A stretch of DNA of 33,164 nt, taken from the NCBI GenBank assembly GCA_946531435.1, contig CAMNAO010000015.1, forward strand, positions 1 through 33,164, in the 5' to 3' direction. The stretch comes from an uncultured Clostridia bacterium. GTDB taxonomy: Bacteria; Bacillota; Clostridia; Oscillospirales; Oscillospiraceae. Positions 8,740-17,848 of this stretch are shown piece after piece. The number at the start of each line of letters is the position of its first letter. The first letter of the stretch is position 1. The translations under genes were made by a program, and so were the position numbers. The notes under the pieces were generated by a model. That model had not been told where the DNA came from and did no database searches. It was given only the letters and a program-made list of their open reading frames with translations.

Positions 8740-9969
8740 TCAGCTCTCCTGGACGATCTTCCCGGTTTTGCTGTCGCGGCGGAACTTTTTGAAGTAGTCC
8801 CAGAGCAGACGGGGCAGAGCAGGCGTGGGATTGTGGGGCGCGTTTTCGATGGCGATAAAGCGCATGGCGTTGATGCCCTCGTCGTTGAAGTAATTCATCA
8901 CATAATGCTTCACGCCGTAATGCTCTTCCACGTGCTCCTCCTCACCATAGGCGCCGAAGAGGTGGTGGATCCGATCCTCGGGGTGATCGGCAAAGGACAT
9001 GCACCTGGCAAGGTCCATCTTTTTGCAGTGCAGGGAGTCCAGCCGATAGTTGAACTGGCAGACCCGCCACTCGTCAAAGCTGATCCCCTGGGGGGGCAGG
9101 ATCACGGGACCGGGCTTGATTTTTGAGGAGACAAAGCCGCCCTTGCCGTCGGGCACCATGCCGAAGGTGGGGTCCTTGTCCGGGTCCCAGCCCTTGGGCA
9201 TGGGCTTGTTGCTTTTCGGGCGGGGCAGACCGAACCAGTCCAGCATGGTGATCCGCTTGACCCAGCGGTTCAGCGGGATGAAGCGGCTGGGATCGAATTC
9301 GGAGTCCACCCGGATGGTGGGGACGTAGGGGATGTCCCGGGGTGCGGGCTTGGTGATGTCCTCGCTCCAGTCGGTAAAGCTGCCGGCGCAGGGGCCGCAG
9401 GCGGCCAGCCGCTCCGGGATCTTGACAAAGGCCTCAATGGTCTTGGAGCCGCCGGCGGAGTAGCCGCCCATGTAGACCCGCTCGGTATCCAGGGGGTAGC
9501 GCTTCTCCACCTCGTCTATGATGTGGGCGATGAACTCGGCGTTGGTGTTCTGGGGATAGACAGCCATAAAGCCCTCCTCCGCCTGGAACTCCGCAAAGCC
9601 GCAGAACTCGCTGCCCTCCAGGGGGCCGAAGGCGCCGTGGGCAAAGATCACCAGGGGATATTTCTTCCCCTCCTCCGGCTTCTCGGGGGTGATGATGGTC
9701 CAGCGAGTGTAGAAGTCCTCGGTCTCGTACATCTCCTTCTTAAGGCCCAGGCGGTGATAGTAGTCCAGGACCTCGGCGCACATGGGGTCCGCCTGGAACT
9801 TGGAGCCCTGGACCTTATGGGCGGCAAAGCGGCGGCCGAACTCCCCGCCGAAGAAGGTGAACATATCGATGGAGGGGTGGGCGTCTCCCATGGTGGCAAG
9901 CCGCAGCTCCTTCAGCTTCTCCTCCAGCTCCTCGGGGCTGACGGTGGGATCCTTCAATACGTCAAACAT
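8740..9969 (-). CDS. Alpha/beta hydrolase, PHB-depolymerase/acetyl-xylan-esterase-like
   Basis: 409-residue cytoplasmic hydrolase; no signal peptide is seen. LVIFAHGAFGPLEG (about 107-119) fits the oxyanion strand, GGYSAGGS carries the nucleophile Ser171, and ENAPHNPTP near the C-terminus offers the catalytic His379. The arrangement resembles poly-hydroxybutyrate depolymerase and feruloyl/acetyl esterases in which a peptide signature GxSxG follows a long N-terminal extension (here about 85 residues). AAAGGAG sits six bases before the ATG. It lies 30 bases after the preceding hydrolase gene and is probably co-transcribed with it from the promoter at 11326-11354. Likely reaction: ester hydrolysis of an imported compound. 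Substrate unknown. Confidence 0.82.
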   Translation of the reverse strand: MFDVLKDPTVSPEELEEKLKELRLATMGDAHPSIDMFTFFGGEFGRRFAAHKVQGSKFQADPMCAEVLDYYHRLGLKKEMYETEDFYTRWTIITPEKPEEGKKYPLVIFAHGAFGPLEGSEFCGFAEFQAEEGFMAVYPQNTNAEFIAHIIDEVEKRYPLDTERVYMGGYSAGGSKTIEAFVKIPERLAACGPCAGSFTDWSEDITKPAPRDIPYVPTIRVDSEFDPSRFIPLNRWVKRITMLDWFGLPRPKSNKPMPKGWDPDKDPTFGMVPDGKGGFVSSKIKPGPVILPPQGISFDEWRVCQFNYRLDSLHCKKMDLARCMSFADHPEDRIHHLFGAYGEEEHVEEHYGVKHYVMNYFNDEGINAMRFIAIENAPHNPTPALPRLLWDYFKKFRRDSKTGKIVQES

Positions 9970-9999
9970 AGTGCGCTCCTTTCACGGTATCGGATGATT

Positions 10000-11259
10000 T
10001 TACTTCAAGAACCGACCCGGCTTTTGAAGCCAGTCGGCGCAGTAGTCGGCCATGGTGCCCACGGTGTCGCCGTACTTCTCTCTGTCCAGAGGGAAGAAGG
10101 GATGGACGGCGCCCTCCAGGAAGACAATGGACTTGTCCTCACTTTTCGCCTCCTCAAAGGCCATCTCCGCCTGGGGGAACTCAATGCTGGCGGTGTTGCC
10201 CTCACAGAGCAGGGGGACGGAGATGCCCTTCACGTTGGCCCGGGTGCTCTCGGTGCTGAAATCCCAGTCGGCACCCCACATGGTGCTGAAGTCATAGCCG
10301 AAGTCGTCATGGAAGAGATACTGCCCCTCCAGCACGCCCTTCACCGTAACGGTGCGGGAACCGTCCCGCCCGTAGACGTGGGCGGGCACCGCGTCCTTTG
10401 GGGTGCGGACGGTATGGACGATCTCGCTCGTGATGACGCCGCCTTTTCGCAGCAGGGGGCGCTCCACCCTGGTCCGGCCCAGGTAGCGGATATCCTGGTT
10501 GAAGAGCTTGTTGGACTCGCTTCCGCCGCCGCCGCCGGGGATCACAATGGGCTCGTCGTTGGAGAAGCGGCCCCGGCCCTTTTGGATGAGATCATAGCGC
10601 TCCAGGCAGTAATTGAATAAGTAGCGGTACTGCTCCACCTGGGCCCGCTGGAACCGGCGGGCAAACTCCTCGGAGTAATGGGAGCAGCCGCCCTTGACAT
10701 AGCCGTTTTCGGGGTTGTAGACGTCCAGCTCCGCAATGCGCTGGCCGTAGCCGTTGTCCCAGTTGCGGACGGCGGGGTCGCAGGAGAGGACGTCCATGAT
10801 GCCGTAGTTGGCGTCCATCAGCATGAGACCGTCGGCAGGGGTCAGGGGGTCGAAGTCGGGGAAGGGGATCACCCGCTCCGGGCGGCGGAAGCGCTGGGTG
10901 CCGCTCTCCGCCATGTACTGGTAGCAGCTTAAGAGGCAGCCGCCGTTGCTGTGGCCCAGCAGTACCACCTTTTCAATGCCCGGCTGCTTCTTCAGAAAGT
11001 CCACCGCGGCCCATACGTCATAGATCCGGGGCTTGATGGCGCCCCTGGCGGCGTAGGAGCCCGCGGCGGTATAGCCCCGCTTCGCCAGCTCGATCATCAG
11101 GGGAAAGACCAGATAGAAAGCGTTGTAGTGCATGCAAAGCACGGCGATCTTGCTTCTTTCGGTCTTCACCTGGGGCTCATAGAGGGTCAGCGGGACCTTG
11201 CGCCCGTGATCCTCCACCAGAAAATACTGATTTTTGACCTCATAAAGCTTGTTTTCCAT
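10000..11259 (-). CDS. Alpha/beta hydrolase with large lid, paralogue of 23211-24437
   Basis: 419-residue alpha/beta hydrolase. GHSNGG gives nucleophile Ser104 and the C-terminal EGAVHPF gives His386. Between them lies an unusually long insert (about 120-340) with segments shared with the hydrolase at 23211-24437: NWDNG, YNPENGY, a GRGR/DEP segment, and N(K/N)L..QDIR.LGRT. The two therefore form one distinctive subfamily and are duplicates on opposite strands. No signal peptide. AGGAGG stands seven bases before the ATG. It is the first gene of a two-gene operon with a strong promoter. A glycine run (PGGGGGSE, about 240) is a likely loop. Role by family: carboxyl-ester or related hydrolysis; substrate not readable. 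Confidence 0.82.
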   Translation of the reverse strand: MENKLYEVKNQYFLVEDHGRKVPLTLYEPQVKTERSKIAVLCMHYNAFYLVFPLMIELAKRGYTAAGSYAARGAIKPRIYDVWAAVDFLKKQPGIEKVVLLGHSNGGCLLSCYQYMAESGTQRFRRPERVIPFPDFDPLTPADGLMLMDANYGIMDVLSCDPAVRNWDNGYGQRIAELDVYNPENGYVKGGCSHYSEEFARRFQRAQVEQYRYLFNYCLERYDLIQKGRGRFSNDEPIVIPGGGGGSESNKLFNQDIRYLGRTRVERPLLRKGGVITSEIVHTVRTPKDAVPAHVYGRDGSRTVTVKGVLEGQYLFHDDFGYDFSTMWGADWDFSTESTRANVKGISVPLLCEGNTASIEFPQAEMAFEEAKSEDKSIVFLEGAVHPFFPLDREKYGDTVGTMADYCADWLQKPGRFLK

Positions 11260-11325
11260 GGGTGCTGCCTCCTGGATAAAAATTGATGAAGCGAAGGAAA
11301 GAATATAATGAATTATTCCGATAAA

Positions 11326-11354
11326 ATATTAGCACATAGGAGAGAGATTGACAA
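11326..11354 (-). promoter_or_regulatory. Promoter of the two-hydrolase operon
   Basis: On the minus strand a -35 TTGTCA (11349-11354) and a -10 TAATAT (11326-11331) are separated by exactly 17 bases, about 65 bases before the hydrolase start. This is a standard housekeeping sigma-factor promoter. Confidence 0.75.
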
Positions 11355-11569
11355 GATATACAGGAATAATATTTTAATACAGGATTCATACTTTTGTAGA
11401 AATGACGAGCGGCCGCAAAGAAAACCAGGAAGAACAGAAGAAACAGCGAAAGAAACCGGGAAAAATGCAAGCATTTCCCCGCTGTTTTGAAACAAAATCG
11501 TGATGGCAGAATTGACAATGCTGTTTTGAAAAGTAGAATGAATTTGAATAAATAGATGATATTTATATA
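11355..11569. promoter_or_regulatory. Divergent control region with inverted repeats
   Basis: This stretch separates two divergent promoters. It contains TTTTG-AAA-CAAAA (11485-11497), an imperfect hairpin at about 11458-11480, a repeated GCTGTTTTGAAA at 11481 and 11520, and the palindrome ATTGACAAT at 11511-11519, which returns at 11569-11577. These are candidate operators for a shared regulator, perhaps the GntR/UTRA protein at 19740. That link is inference. Confidence 0.45.
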
Positions 11570-11597
11570 TTGACAATGTTGGTCGAATGATTATAAT
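11570..11597 (+). promoter_or_regulatory. Promoter of the ABC importer operon
   Basis: TTGACA (11570-11575) and TATAAT (11592-11597) are separated by 16 bases. Both hexamers are perfect consensus. The expected transcript starts near 11604, giving a leader of about 80 bases before the binding-protein start. Confidence 0.85.
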
Positions 11598-11682
11598 GGA
11601 TCTATCGGGCAAAGCCCCAATTGTTCGCCCGTTGATTACAGCGGCGGGATGTGCCGCGAGGAGAATGATTAGGAGGAAAACC

Positions 11683-13416
11683 ATGAAAAGCACAATGACT
11701 CGCAGAGACTTTCTCAAGCTGAGCGGACTTGGCGCTGCCGGTGCGGCTGCTTCCCTGATGTTTGCGGCCTGTGCCAAGCAGGAAGCCACCCCCAATGCCC
11801 AGAATGAGGACGCCGCCACTGCCCGCGAGGCCAGCAAGGAGACCGCCGGCGATACCGCTGATCTCCTGGGCGAAGGCGCAACCAACGACACCGCCGGCCG
11901 CGGCGACAGCGAAGAGGGCTCCGTCGCCGGCAAGGACGGCAAGCGCACCCTGGTCAACTTCTGCGCCAACAAGGTCAAGGATATGAACCCCTTTGCCCAG
12001 CGCGTTCCCGCCGCTCCTGTGGCGCTGGTCTTCATGAAGATCGCCTATGACGACGGCAAGGGCGGCCTTGCCAGCGACTGCTGCGAAGAGATCGAGCAGG
12101 TCGATTTCTCCACCTATCGGCTGAAGCTCTACAAGGACATCGTGGACCAGAAGGGCAACCCCTTCACCGCCGACGACCTGAAGTACTGCATGGACTCCAT
12201 CAAGGAGGTGGGCTTCTCCGCCCAGAACTACAGCAACCTGGATTCCGTCACGGTGGAGGATGACTACACTGCCGTCATCAAGATGAACACCGAGCTGGTC
12301 TCCGCCTTCCCCAAGCTGGCCAACGCCACCTTCCTGGTGACCCGGAAGAGCTATGAGGAGTCCGGCGACAACATGTCCAATGAGCCCGTGGGCTTCACCC
12401 AGTACAAGGTCGTGGATATGGTCCCCAGCTCCTACATCGACTATGACCGCATCGACGACTACTGGCAGACCGACAAGAGCAAGATCACCCGTGCCTATGA
12501 GGCCAACGTGGACTACATCCACTACATCATGCTGACGGAGGCCTCCCAGATCATCGCGGGTCTGCAGACCGGCGATATCCACATGGTCACCGGCATCAAC
12601 TATCAGAACATGAGCCTCCTGGAGGGTGACGACCGCTTCAAGATCACGCCCATCTACGACGCCCAGATGCAGAACATCAGCTTCAACATGACTCCCCAGG
12701 GCGCCTGCGCCAACGACATCAACCTGCGCAAGGCCATCTTCTACGGCATGGACCGTCAGGCTCTGGTGGACGTCTACGGCAAGGGCAAGATCCTGAAGAG
12801 CCTGGTTCCCGCCTTCTACAACGACTACAACGAGGCCTGGCTGGATGAGGACTACTTCGAGTACGATCCCGAGAAGGCCAAGGAGTTCCTGAAGCAGTCC
12901 AACTACAAGGGCGAGACCCTGCGCTTTTTGACCAACCCCGGCGGATCCATGACCACCCTCTCCGAGCTCTTCATCGCCTGCATGAGCGCCATCGGCATCA
13001 AGGTGGAGCCCGCCGTCTTCGAGCAGGCCACCTACGGCGACGCCCAGTACGCCTCGAAGCAGCAGTACGACATCTGCGTCGTTGAGATCGGCAACACCAG
13101 CTATAACCTCTATGACGCCTTCAACCAGCTGGGCAGCGATCAGTACTCCGACATACCGGGCACCACCAAGTGGGGCTGGGACAACAAGGAGCTGGTGGAC
13201 CTCTGCAACGCCGTCTCCACGAGAGAGGGCCGCACCCCCGAAAACCGCGACCGCATCCATGAGATCGTCACCGAGAACGCGGTCATGCTGGGCATGATCA
13301 CCAAGGAGACCTATGCCATCACCGTCAAGGAGATCGATGAGATCTACGTGAACGGCGGCATCATGATGCCCAACGCGGCGAGATATTCCCAGGATTACAA
13401 CTTCTTCAAGGAGTAA
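11683..13416 (+). CDS. ABC transporter family 5 substrate-binding lipoprotein of the complete importer
   Basis: 577-residue extracellular binding protein. The N-terminus shows TRRDFLK (residues 6-12) and a lipobox ending at Cys30 (FAAC), so it is Tat-type and lipid-anchored. It has a Glu/Ala/Thr-rich linker to about residue 85 and then the family 5 ligand-binding fold. The start was placed at 11683 because AGGAGG lies six bases upstream and the signal peptide then begins at the Met; the open frame continues 32 residues further upstream without such a site. Downstream genes encode two permeases and two ATPases. A partial terminator at 13438 probably lets this gene be expressed more than the rest. 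Ligand unknown: peptides are the family default. Confidence 0.93.
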   Translation: MKSTMTRRDFLKLSGLGAAGAAASLMFAACAKQEATPNAQNEDAATAREASKETAGDTADLLGEGATNDTAGRGDSEEGSVAGKDGKRTLVNFCANKVKDMNPFAQRVPAAPVALVFMKIAYDDGKGGLASDCCEEIEQVDFSTYRLKLYKDIVDQKGNPFTADDLKYCMDSIKEVGFSAQNYSNLDSVTVEDDYTAVIKMNTELVSAFPKLANATFLVTRKSYEESGDNMSNEPVGFTQYKVVDMVPSSYIDYDRIDDYWQTDKSKITRAYEANVDYIHYIMLTEASQIIAGLQTGDIHMVTGINYQNMSLLEGDDRFKITPIYDAQMQNISFNMTPQGACANDINLRKAIFYGMDRQALVDVYGKGKILKSLVPAFYNDYNEAWLDEDYFEYDPEKAKEFLKQSNYKGETLRFLTNPGGSMTTLSELFIACMSAIGIKVEPAVFEQATYGDAQYASKQQYDICVVEIGNTSYNLYDAFNQLGSDQYSDIPGTTKWGWDNKELVDLCNAVSTREGRTPENRDRIHEIVTENAVMLGMITKETYAITVKEIDEIYVNGGIMMPNAARYSQDYNFFKE

Positions 13417-13437
13417 GCCGAAAGCAAACCTGAGCCT

Positions 13438-13473
13438 GACGCACGGCGCGGCCATCCGTGCCGTGCGTCTTTT
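13438..13473 (+). terminator. Attenuating terminator between binding protein and permeases
   Basis: A perfect 10-bp stem (13438-13447 with 13460-13469) is followed by TTTT. It lies 22 bases after the binding-protein stop and 31 before the permease start. With no new promoter visible after it, it probably acts as a partial terminator that sets binding protein above transporter levels. Confidence 0.7.
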
Positions 13474-13504
13474 ATGAAAAATCTTCTGAAAACGAGGGTT
13501 TCCC

Positions 13505-14461
13505 ATGCTGAGATACATATTAAAACGACTGCTTCTCATCATCCCCATCATTGTGGGGTCCATCATCCTGGTCTTCACCATCATGTATTTCTGCCCCGGC
13601 GACCCCGCTACCATGATCCTGGGTGCGGAGGCCACGGAGGAGCAGATCTATGAGCTTCGGGAGAAGATGGGCCTCAACGATCCCTACATCGTCCGCCTGG
13701 GGCGTACGCTCTGGAGTTACGCCCGGCTGGATCTGGGCACCTCCTACGTCACGGGGCGTCCTCTTACCGAGGAGCTGGCGCTCCGGATCCCCAATACCCT
13801 GCGCCTCAGCCTCATCGGCATTGTCATCGGGCTTCTCATCGGCATCCCCCTGGGGGTGACCTCCGCCGTTCATCATGATGAGCCCATTGACTACATCGGC
13901 ATGCTCATCGCCCTTGTCGGCATCTCCATGCCGGGCTTCTGGTTCGCCATGCTGATGGTCACCCTCTTTGCCGTCAAGCTGCGCTGGCTGCCCCCCTTCG
14001 GCGTGGGGGGCATCCGCTACTGGATCCTTCCCATCCTGTCCTCCTGTCTGGGCGGCTTCGCGGGCAACGCCCGTCAGGCCCGCTCCAGCATGCTGGACGT
14101 TCTGACCTCGGACTACGTGGTCATGGCCCGGGCCAAGGGCCTGCCGGAGAAGGAGGTCATCTGGAAGCACGCTCTCCCCAACGCCATGCTGCCCATCGTG
14201 ATGATGATCGGCGGCGCCATGGCCATGAGCATCGGCGGCGGCATGATCATTGAGACCGTGTTCGCTATTCCGGGCGTGGGCTTTTTCCTTGCCGACTCCA
14301 TCTCCAACCGCGACTATATCGCCATTCAGAGCTGCGTCGTGGTCATCGGCATGGTGTTCACCCTGATGATGCTGGTCACCGACCTGATGATGGCGGCCAT
14401 CGACCCCCGCATCAAGGATCAGTTTTCGAGCAGAAAAAGAAAGAAGGCGAAAAAGGTATGA
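13505..14461 (+). CDS. ABC importer permease, OppB/DppB type
   Basis: 318-residue inner-membrane permease of the binding-protein-dependent peptide family. It opens with the family signature MLRYILKRLLLIIPII, followed by the extracellular segment FCPGDPA and about six membrane spans. The EAA loop that docks the ATPase is visible as the segment around DYVVMARAKGLPEKEVIWKH. Length fits the family. GAGGG lies ahead of the ATG. Its stop overlaps the next start (ATGA), so it is translationally coupled to the second permease. Confidence 0.93.
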   Translation: MLRYILKRLLLIIPIIVGSIILVFTIMYFCPGDPATMILGAEATEEQIYELREKMGLNDPYIVRLGRTLWSYARLDLGTSYVTGRPLTEELALRIPNTLRLSLIGIVIGLLIGIPLGVTSAVHHDEPIDYIGMLIALVGISMPGFWFAMLMVTLFAVKLRWLPPFGVGGIRYWILPILSSCLGGFAGNARQARSSMLDVLTSDYVVMARAKGLPEKEVIWKHALPNAMLPIVMMIGGAMAMSIGGGMIIETVFAIPGVGFFLADSISNRDYIAIQSCVVVIGMVFTLMMLVTDLMMAAIDPRIKDQFSSRKRKKAKKV

Positions 14462-15351
14462 CGGAAGAGAAAACAATCGGCATCGGGGTTTCGGAAGCCC
14501 CTGCAAAGAAGCAAAGCCAGTTTCTGGCGGTGCTGAAGCGGCTCTCCCGCCGCCCTACCGCAGTAGTTGGCGGCGCTCTGTTCCTTGTCATCGTGTTCTG
14601 CGCGATCTTCGGGGACCTGATCGCTCCCTACAACTACAACCAGATCAACATGCGGGAGGTCTATGAGACGCCCTCCCTCCGCCACCTCTTCGGCACCGAT
14701 CAGTTGGGCAGGGATATCTTCAGCCGCATGTTGGTGGGCGCCAAGTACACCCTCTCCATCGGCATCGGCTCCCAGATCATTGCCCTCACCGGCGGCCTTA
14801 TCGTGGGCTCCTGCGCGGGCTTCTTCGGCCAGACCGTGGATAACATCATCATGCGGATCCTGGACGTGATCCAGTCCATTCCGGGCATGATCATGAACAT
14901 CGTCCTGGCGGCGGTGCTGGGCCTGGGCCTCACGCCCTGCATCCTGGCCATGGGAATCGGCGGCATCTCCGGAACCTCCCGCATGGTGCGGGGCAATATT
15001 CTGAAGATCCGCAAATCGGAGTTCGTGGACGCCGCCACCTCCATCAACTGCTCCACGCCCCGGATCATCGCGAAGCACGTGCTGCCCAATATCCTGTCTC
15101 CCATCATCATCAGCGTGACGGGCGGCATCGGCGGCGGCATCATGGGCGCCTCCGGCCTCAGCTATCTGGGCCTCGGCGTACAGCCCCCTCATCCCGAGTG
15201 GGGAGCCATGCTCTCCGGGGGCAAGGACGTGATCCAGACCTATCCCCATGTGTGCCTGATGCCCGGATTGGTGATCGCTGTCACCATGCTGTCCATCAAC
15301 CTCATGGGCGACGGCCTGCGGGACGCCCTGGACCCCAAGCTGAAGAAGTAA
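14458..15351 (+). CDS. ABC importer permease, OppC/DppC type
   Basis: 297-residue second permease. The N-terminal cytoplasmic segment leads into the first span at about residue 37 (AVVGGALFLVIVFCAIFGDLIAP). The family phrase FGTDQLGRDIFSRMLVGA follows, as does the EAA-like loop around EFVDAATSINCSTPRIIAKH. It overlaps the first permease by four bases and is 12 bases from the ATPase gene. It forms a heterodimeric channel with the product of 13505-14461. Confidence 0.93.
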   Translation: MTEEKTIGIGVSEAPAKKQSQFLAVLKRLSRRPTAVVGGALFLVIVFCAIFGDLIAPYNYNQINMREVYETPSLRHLFGTDQLGRDIFSRMLVGAKYTLSIGIGSQIIALTGGLIVGSCAGFFGQTVDNIIMRILDVIQSIPGMIMNIVLAAVLGLGLTPCILAMGIGGISGTSRMVRGNILKIRKSEFVDAATSINCSTPRIIAKHVLPNILSPIIISVTGGIGGGIMGASGLSYLGLGVQPPHPEWGAMLSGGKDVIQTYPHVCLMPGLVIAVTMLSINLMGDGLRDALDPKLKK

Positions 15352-15363
15352 GGAGGCACAGGA

Positions 15364-16341
15364 GTGAGTAACGAGAAGTATTTGGAAGTCAAGAACCTCA
15401 CCGTGGAATACGTCACCTCAGAGGAGACGGTGTACGCGGTGAACGACGTCTCCTTCGGCATCGAAAAGGGCAAGACCCTGGGCCTCGTGGGTGAGACCGG
15501 CGCCGGCAAAACCACCATCGCCCGGTCTATTCTTCGGATCCTGCCGGTACCCCCCGCGGTGGTCAAGGGCGGCGAGATCCTGCTGAACGGAAAAAACCTC
15601 ATGGAGCTTCCCGAGTCGGAGATGTGCAAGGTCCGGGGCCGTGACGTGACCATGATTTTCCAGGACCCCATGACGGCCCTGAATCCCACCATGCGGGTGG
15701 GCGATCAGATCGCGGAAGTCATCCTGCACCATGAGAACCTTTCCAAGAAGGAAGGCCGGAAACGGGCGGAAGAGATGCTGGAAATGGTGGGCATCCCTGC
15801 CGAGCGCTATGAGGAGTATCCCCATCAGTTTTCCGGAGGCATGAAGCAGCGTGTGGTCATCGCCATTGCCCTGGCCTGCAACCCCGATCTTCTGCTGGCG
15901 GATGAGCCCACCACCGCCCTGGATGTGACCATCCAGGCCCAGGTGCTGGAGATGATGCGGGATCTGCATGCCAGGAAGAACATGACGATGATCCTCATTA
16001 CCCATGACCTTGGCGTCGTGGCGGAGATGTGCGACGACGTGGCCATCGTCTACGGCGGCGAAATTGTAGAGATGGGAACCCTGCGGGATATCTTCAAGCA
16101 TCCCTCTCACCCCTATACCGTGGGCCTCTTCGGCGCTCTGCCGGATCTGGAGAGCGACCGACACCGCCTGACGCCCATCGAGGGACTGCCCATCGATCCC
16201 ACCCTTCAGATTACGGGCTGCAAGTTCAAGCCCCGCTGCCCCTATGCCACCGAGGAGTGCGGCAAGGCCGCCGTCCAGGCGCAGGAGCTGACGCCCGGCC
16301 ACTTCTGCAAGTGCCTCTATCCCAGAAAGGAGGTGCGCTGA
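15364..16341 (+). CDS. ABC importer ATPase, OppD/DppD type
   Basis: 325-residue ATPase powering the importer. Walker [10 protein letters not shown] (43-51), Q-loop Gln100, signature FSGGM (156-160), Walker B LLLADE (176-181) and H-loop His214 are all intact. The C-terminal oligopeptide-transporter extension has the cysteine set Cys286, Cys292, Cys299 and Cys315/317, matching the cluster-type motif known in DppD. The start is GTG, chosen because AGGAGG lies just upstream at the end of the previous gene. One base separates its stop from the next ATG. Confidence 0.93.
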   Translation: MSNEKYLEVKNLTVEYVTSEETVYAVNDVSFGIEKGKTLGLVGETGAGKTTIARSILRILPVPPAVVKGGEILLNGKNLMELPESEMCKVRGRDVTMIFQDPMTALNPTMRVGDQIAEVILHHENLSKKEGRKRAEEMLEMVGIPAERYEEYPHQFSGGMKQRVVIAIALACNPDLLLADEPTTALDVTIQAQVLEMMRDLHARKNMTMILITHDLGVVAEMCDDVAIVYGGEIVEMGTLRDIFKHPSHPYTVGLFGALPDLESDRHRLTPIEGLPIDPTLQITGCKFKPRCPYATEECGKAAVQAQELTPGHFCKCLYPRKEVR

Positions 16342-16342
16342 T

Positions 16343-17305
16343 ATGGCACCCCTCGTAGAGCTGAACCATCTGAAAAAGTACTTCAAGACCCCCCGCGGCA
16401 TGGTCCATGCGGTGGATGACGTGTCCATGAGCATCGAAAAGGGCCAGACCATGGGCGTCGTGGGGGAGTCCGGCTGCGGCAAGACCACCCTGGGCCGTGT
16501 CCTGGTCCATCTGGAGGAGGCCACCGACGGCGAAATGCTGTTCGGCGGCGAGAACATGGTGGATGTGAGGGGCGAGAAGCTGCGGGCCTTCCGCCAGCGG
16601 GCCCAGATCATCTTCCAGGACCCCTATTCCTCTCTGAACCCCCGCTACACGGTGGAACAGACCATTCAGGAGCCGCTGATCCTCTCCGGCAGATATAAGA
16701 GGAAAGAGATCGAGCAGAAGACCACGGAGCTCATGAACCTGGTGGGCATTGCCCAGCGCCTGCGTCTCAGCTATCCCCATGAGCTGGACGGCGGCCGCCG
16801 TCAGCGGGTGGGCATCGCCCGCGCCCTGGCCCTGGACCCGGAGTTCATCGTCTGTGATGAGCCGGTTTCGGCGCTGGACGTTTCCATCCAGGCCCAGGTG
16901 CTGAATCTTTTGCAGGACCTGCAGGAGGCCAAGAACCTGACCTATATGTTCATCACCCATGACCTCTCTGTGGTCCGTCATATCTCCGACCACATCAGCG
17001 TCATGTACCTGGGTCAGCTGGTGGAGACCTGCGAAAGCAAGGAGCTGTTTTTAAAGCCCTGGCATCCCTATACCAAGGCGCTGCTCTCCGCCATCCCCAC
17101 CACCAATATAGACAAGAAGATGGACCGGATCATCCTGAAGGGAGAGATCACGAGCCCCATCAATCCCAAGCCCGGCTGCCGTTTCGCCGCCCGCTGCATC
17201 TACGCCGCCGAGGCCTGCAAGGAGCCGCAGCAGCTCAGGGAGATCGAGCCGAACCACTTTGTCTCCTGCTGCCGGGTGGAGGAGATCAACGAGCTCAAGG
17301 CATGA
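16343..17305 (+). CDS. ABC importer ATPase, OppF/DppF type
   Basis: 320-residue partner ATPase. Walker A GESGCGKTT (41-49), Q-loop Gln92, Walker B FIVCDE (168-173) and H-loop His206 are intact. The signature motif reads LDGGR (148-152) instead of the usual LSGGQ, so one composite ATP site may be weak, as in asymmetric ABC pairs. Cys279, Cys285, Cys292 and Cys309/310 form the C-terminal set. AAAGGAGG precedes the ATG. It is the last transporter gene. Confidence 0.93.
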   Translation: MAPLVELNHLKKYFKTPRGMVHAVDDVSMSIEKGQTMGVVGESGCGKTTLGRVLVHLEEATDGEMLFGGENMVDVRGEKLRAFRQRAQIIFQDPYSSLNPRYTVEQTIQEPLILSGRYKRKEIEQKTTELMNLVGIAQRLRLSYPHELDGGRRQRVGIARALALDPEFIVCDEPVSALDVSIQAQVLNLLQDLQEAKNLTYMFITHDLSVVRHISDHISVMYLGQLVETCESKELFLKPWHPYTKALLSAIPTTNIDKKMDRIILKGEITSPINPKPGCRFAARCIYAAEACKEPQQLREIEPNHFVSCCRVEEINELKA

Positions 17306-17322
17306 GAAAGGAGAGGGAGCCT

Positions 17323-17817
17323 GTGAATGAGATGCTGACCGCAAGACGGCAATCCGCTGTTACGGATGACGGGGAGGAACTCCTGGAGGCCAGGCTTTCC
17401 GAAGAATTGCAAAAGGCCAGGCGCCGCCGTTATCGGAATGCGGCCATCTGGGCGGGATTTCTGTTTCTGGTGACGCTGCTCTTCGGGCTTCTTGCCCCGG
17501 CCTACAGCTTCCGGAGCCCTCTTGCCGCTTTATCGGACGCTTTTATGGTGCCGGGCCTTGGACTTACCGCCCTGGGCCTTGTTCGCATGGCCGGATACCA
17601 CGGCTCCCTGGACATTGTGGGCTACTTCTTTATGCGCCAGGCCTCCCTGCGCTCCAAGGACCGGGATTCGGTGGAGGAGCGGGAGAAGCGCCGTATGACG
17701 CTCTCCGAGTACACGGAAAAGCGGTCGCAGAATCGGGTCTTCCCCTCCCAGGATTTTGCTCTGGGGCTGCCCCTTGCCGTGATTTCCCTGCTCCTGGCGG
17801 TCCTGGCCACCCGCTGA
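17323..17817 (+). CDS. DUF3899-like small membrane protein
   Basis: 164 residues. A charged N-terminus, membrane spans near AAIWAGFLFLVTLLFGLLAP and LSDAFMVPGLGLTALGLV, a cytoplasmic loop rich in Arg/Glu/Lys, and a C-terminal span LPLAVISLLLAVLA fit the DUF3899 pattern (function unknown). I chose the GTG at 17323 because AAAGGAG lies nine bases upstream. An in-frame ATG at 17302 overlaps the OppF stop and would add seven residues, but lacks a well-placed site. It is embedded between importer and tannase-like genes, so it is probably in the same transcript. It could be an accessory of the transporter, which is inference. Confidence 0.75.
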   Translation: MNEMLTARRQSAVTDDGEELLEARLSEELQKARRRRYRNAAIWAGFLFLVTLLFGLLAPAYSFRSPLAALSDAFMVPGLGLTALGLVRMAGYHGSLDIVGYFFMRQASLRSKDRDSVEEREKRRMTLSEYTEKRSQNRVFPSQDFALGLPLAVISLLLAVLATR

Positions 17818-17848
17818 CCGTCGACCCTACAGAAAAGAAGGATGATTT

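Noticed and set aside
11602..13635. 677-codon minus-strand frame opposite the second binding-protein gene
   Set aside because: Antisense shadow created by GC-rich codon usage. The plus strand has signal peptide, ribosome binding site and family match.
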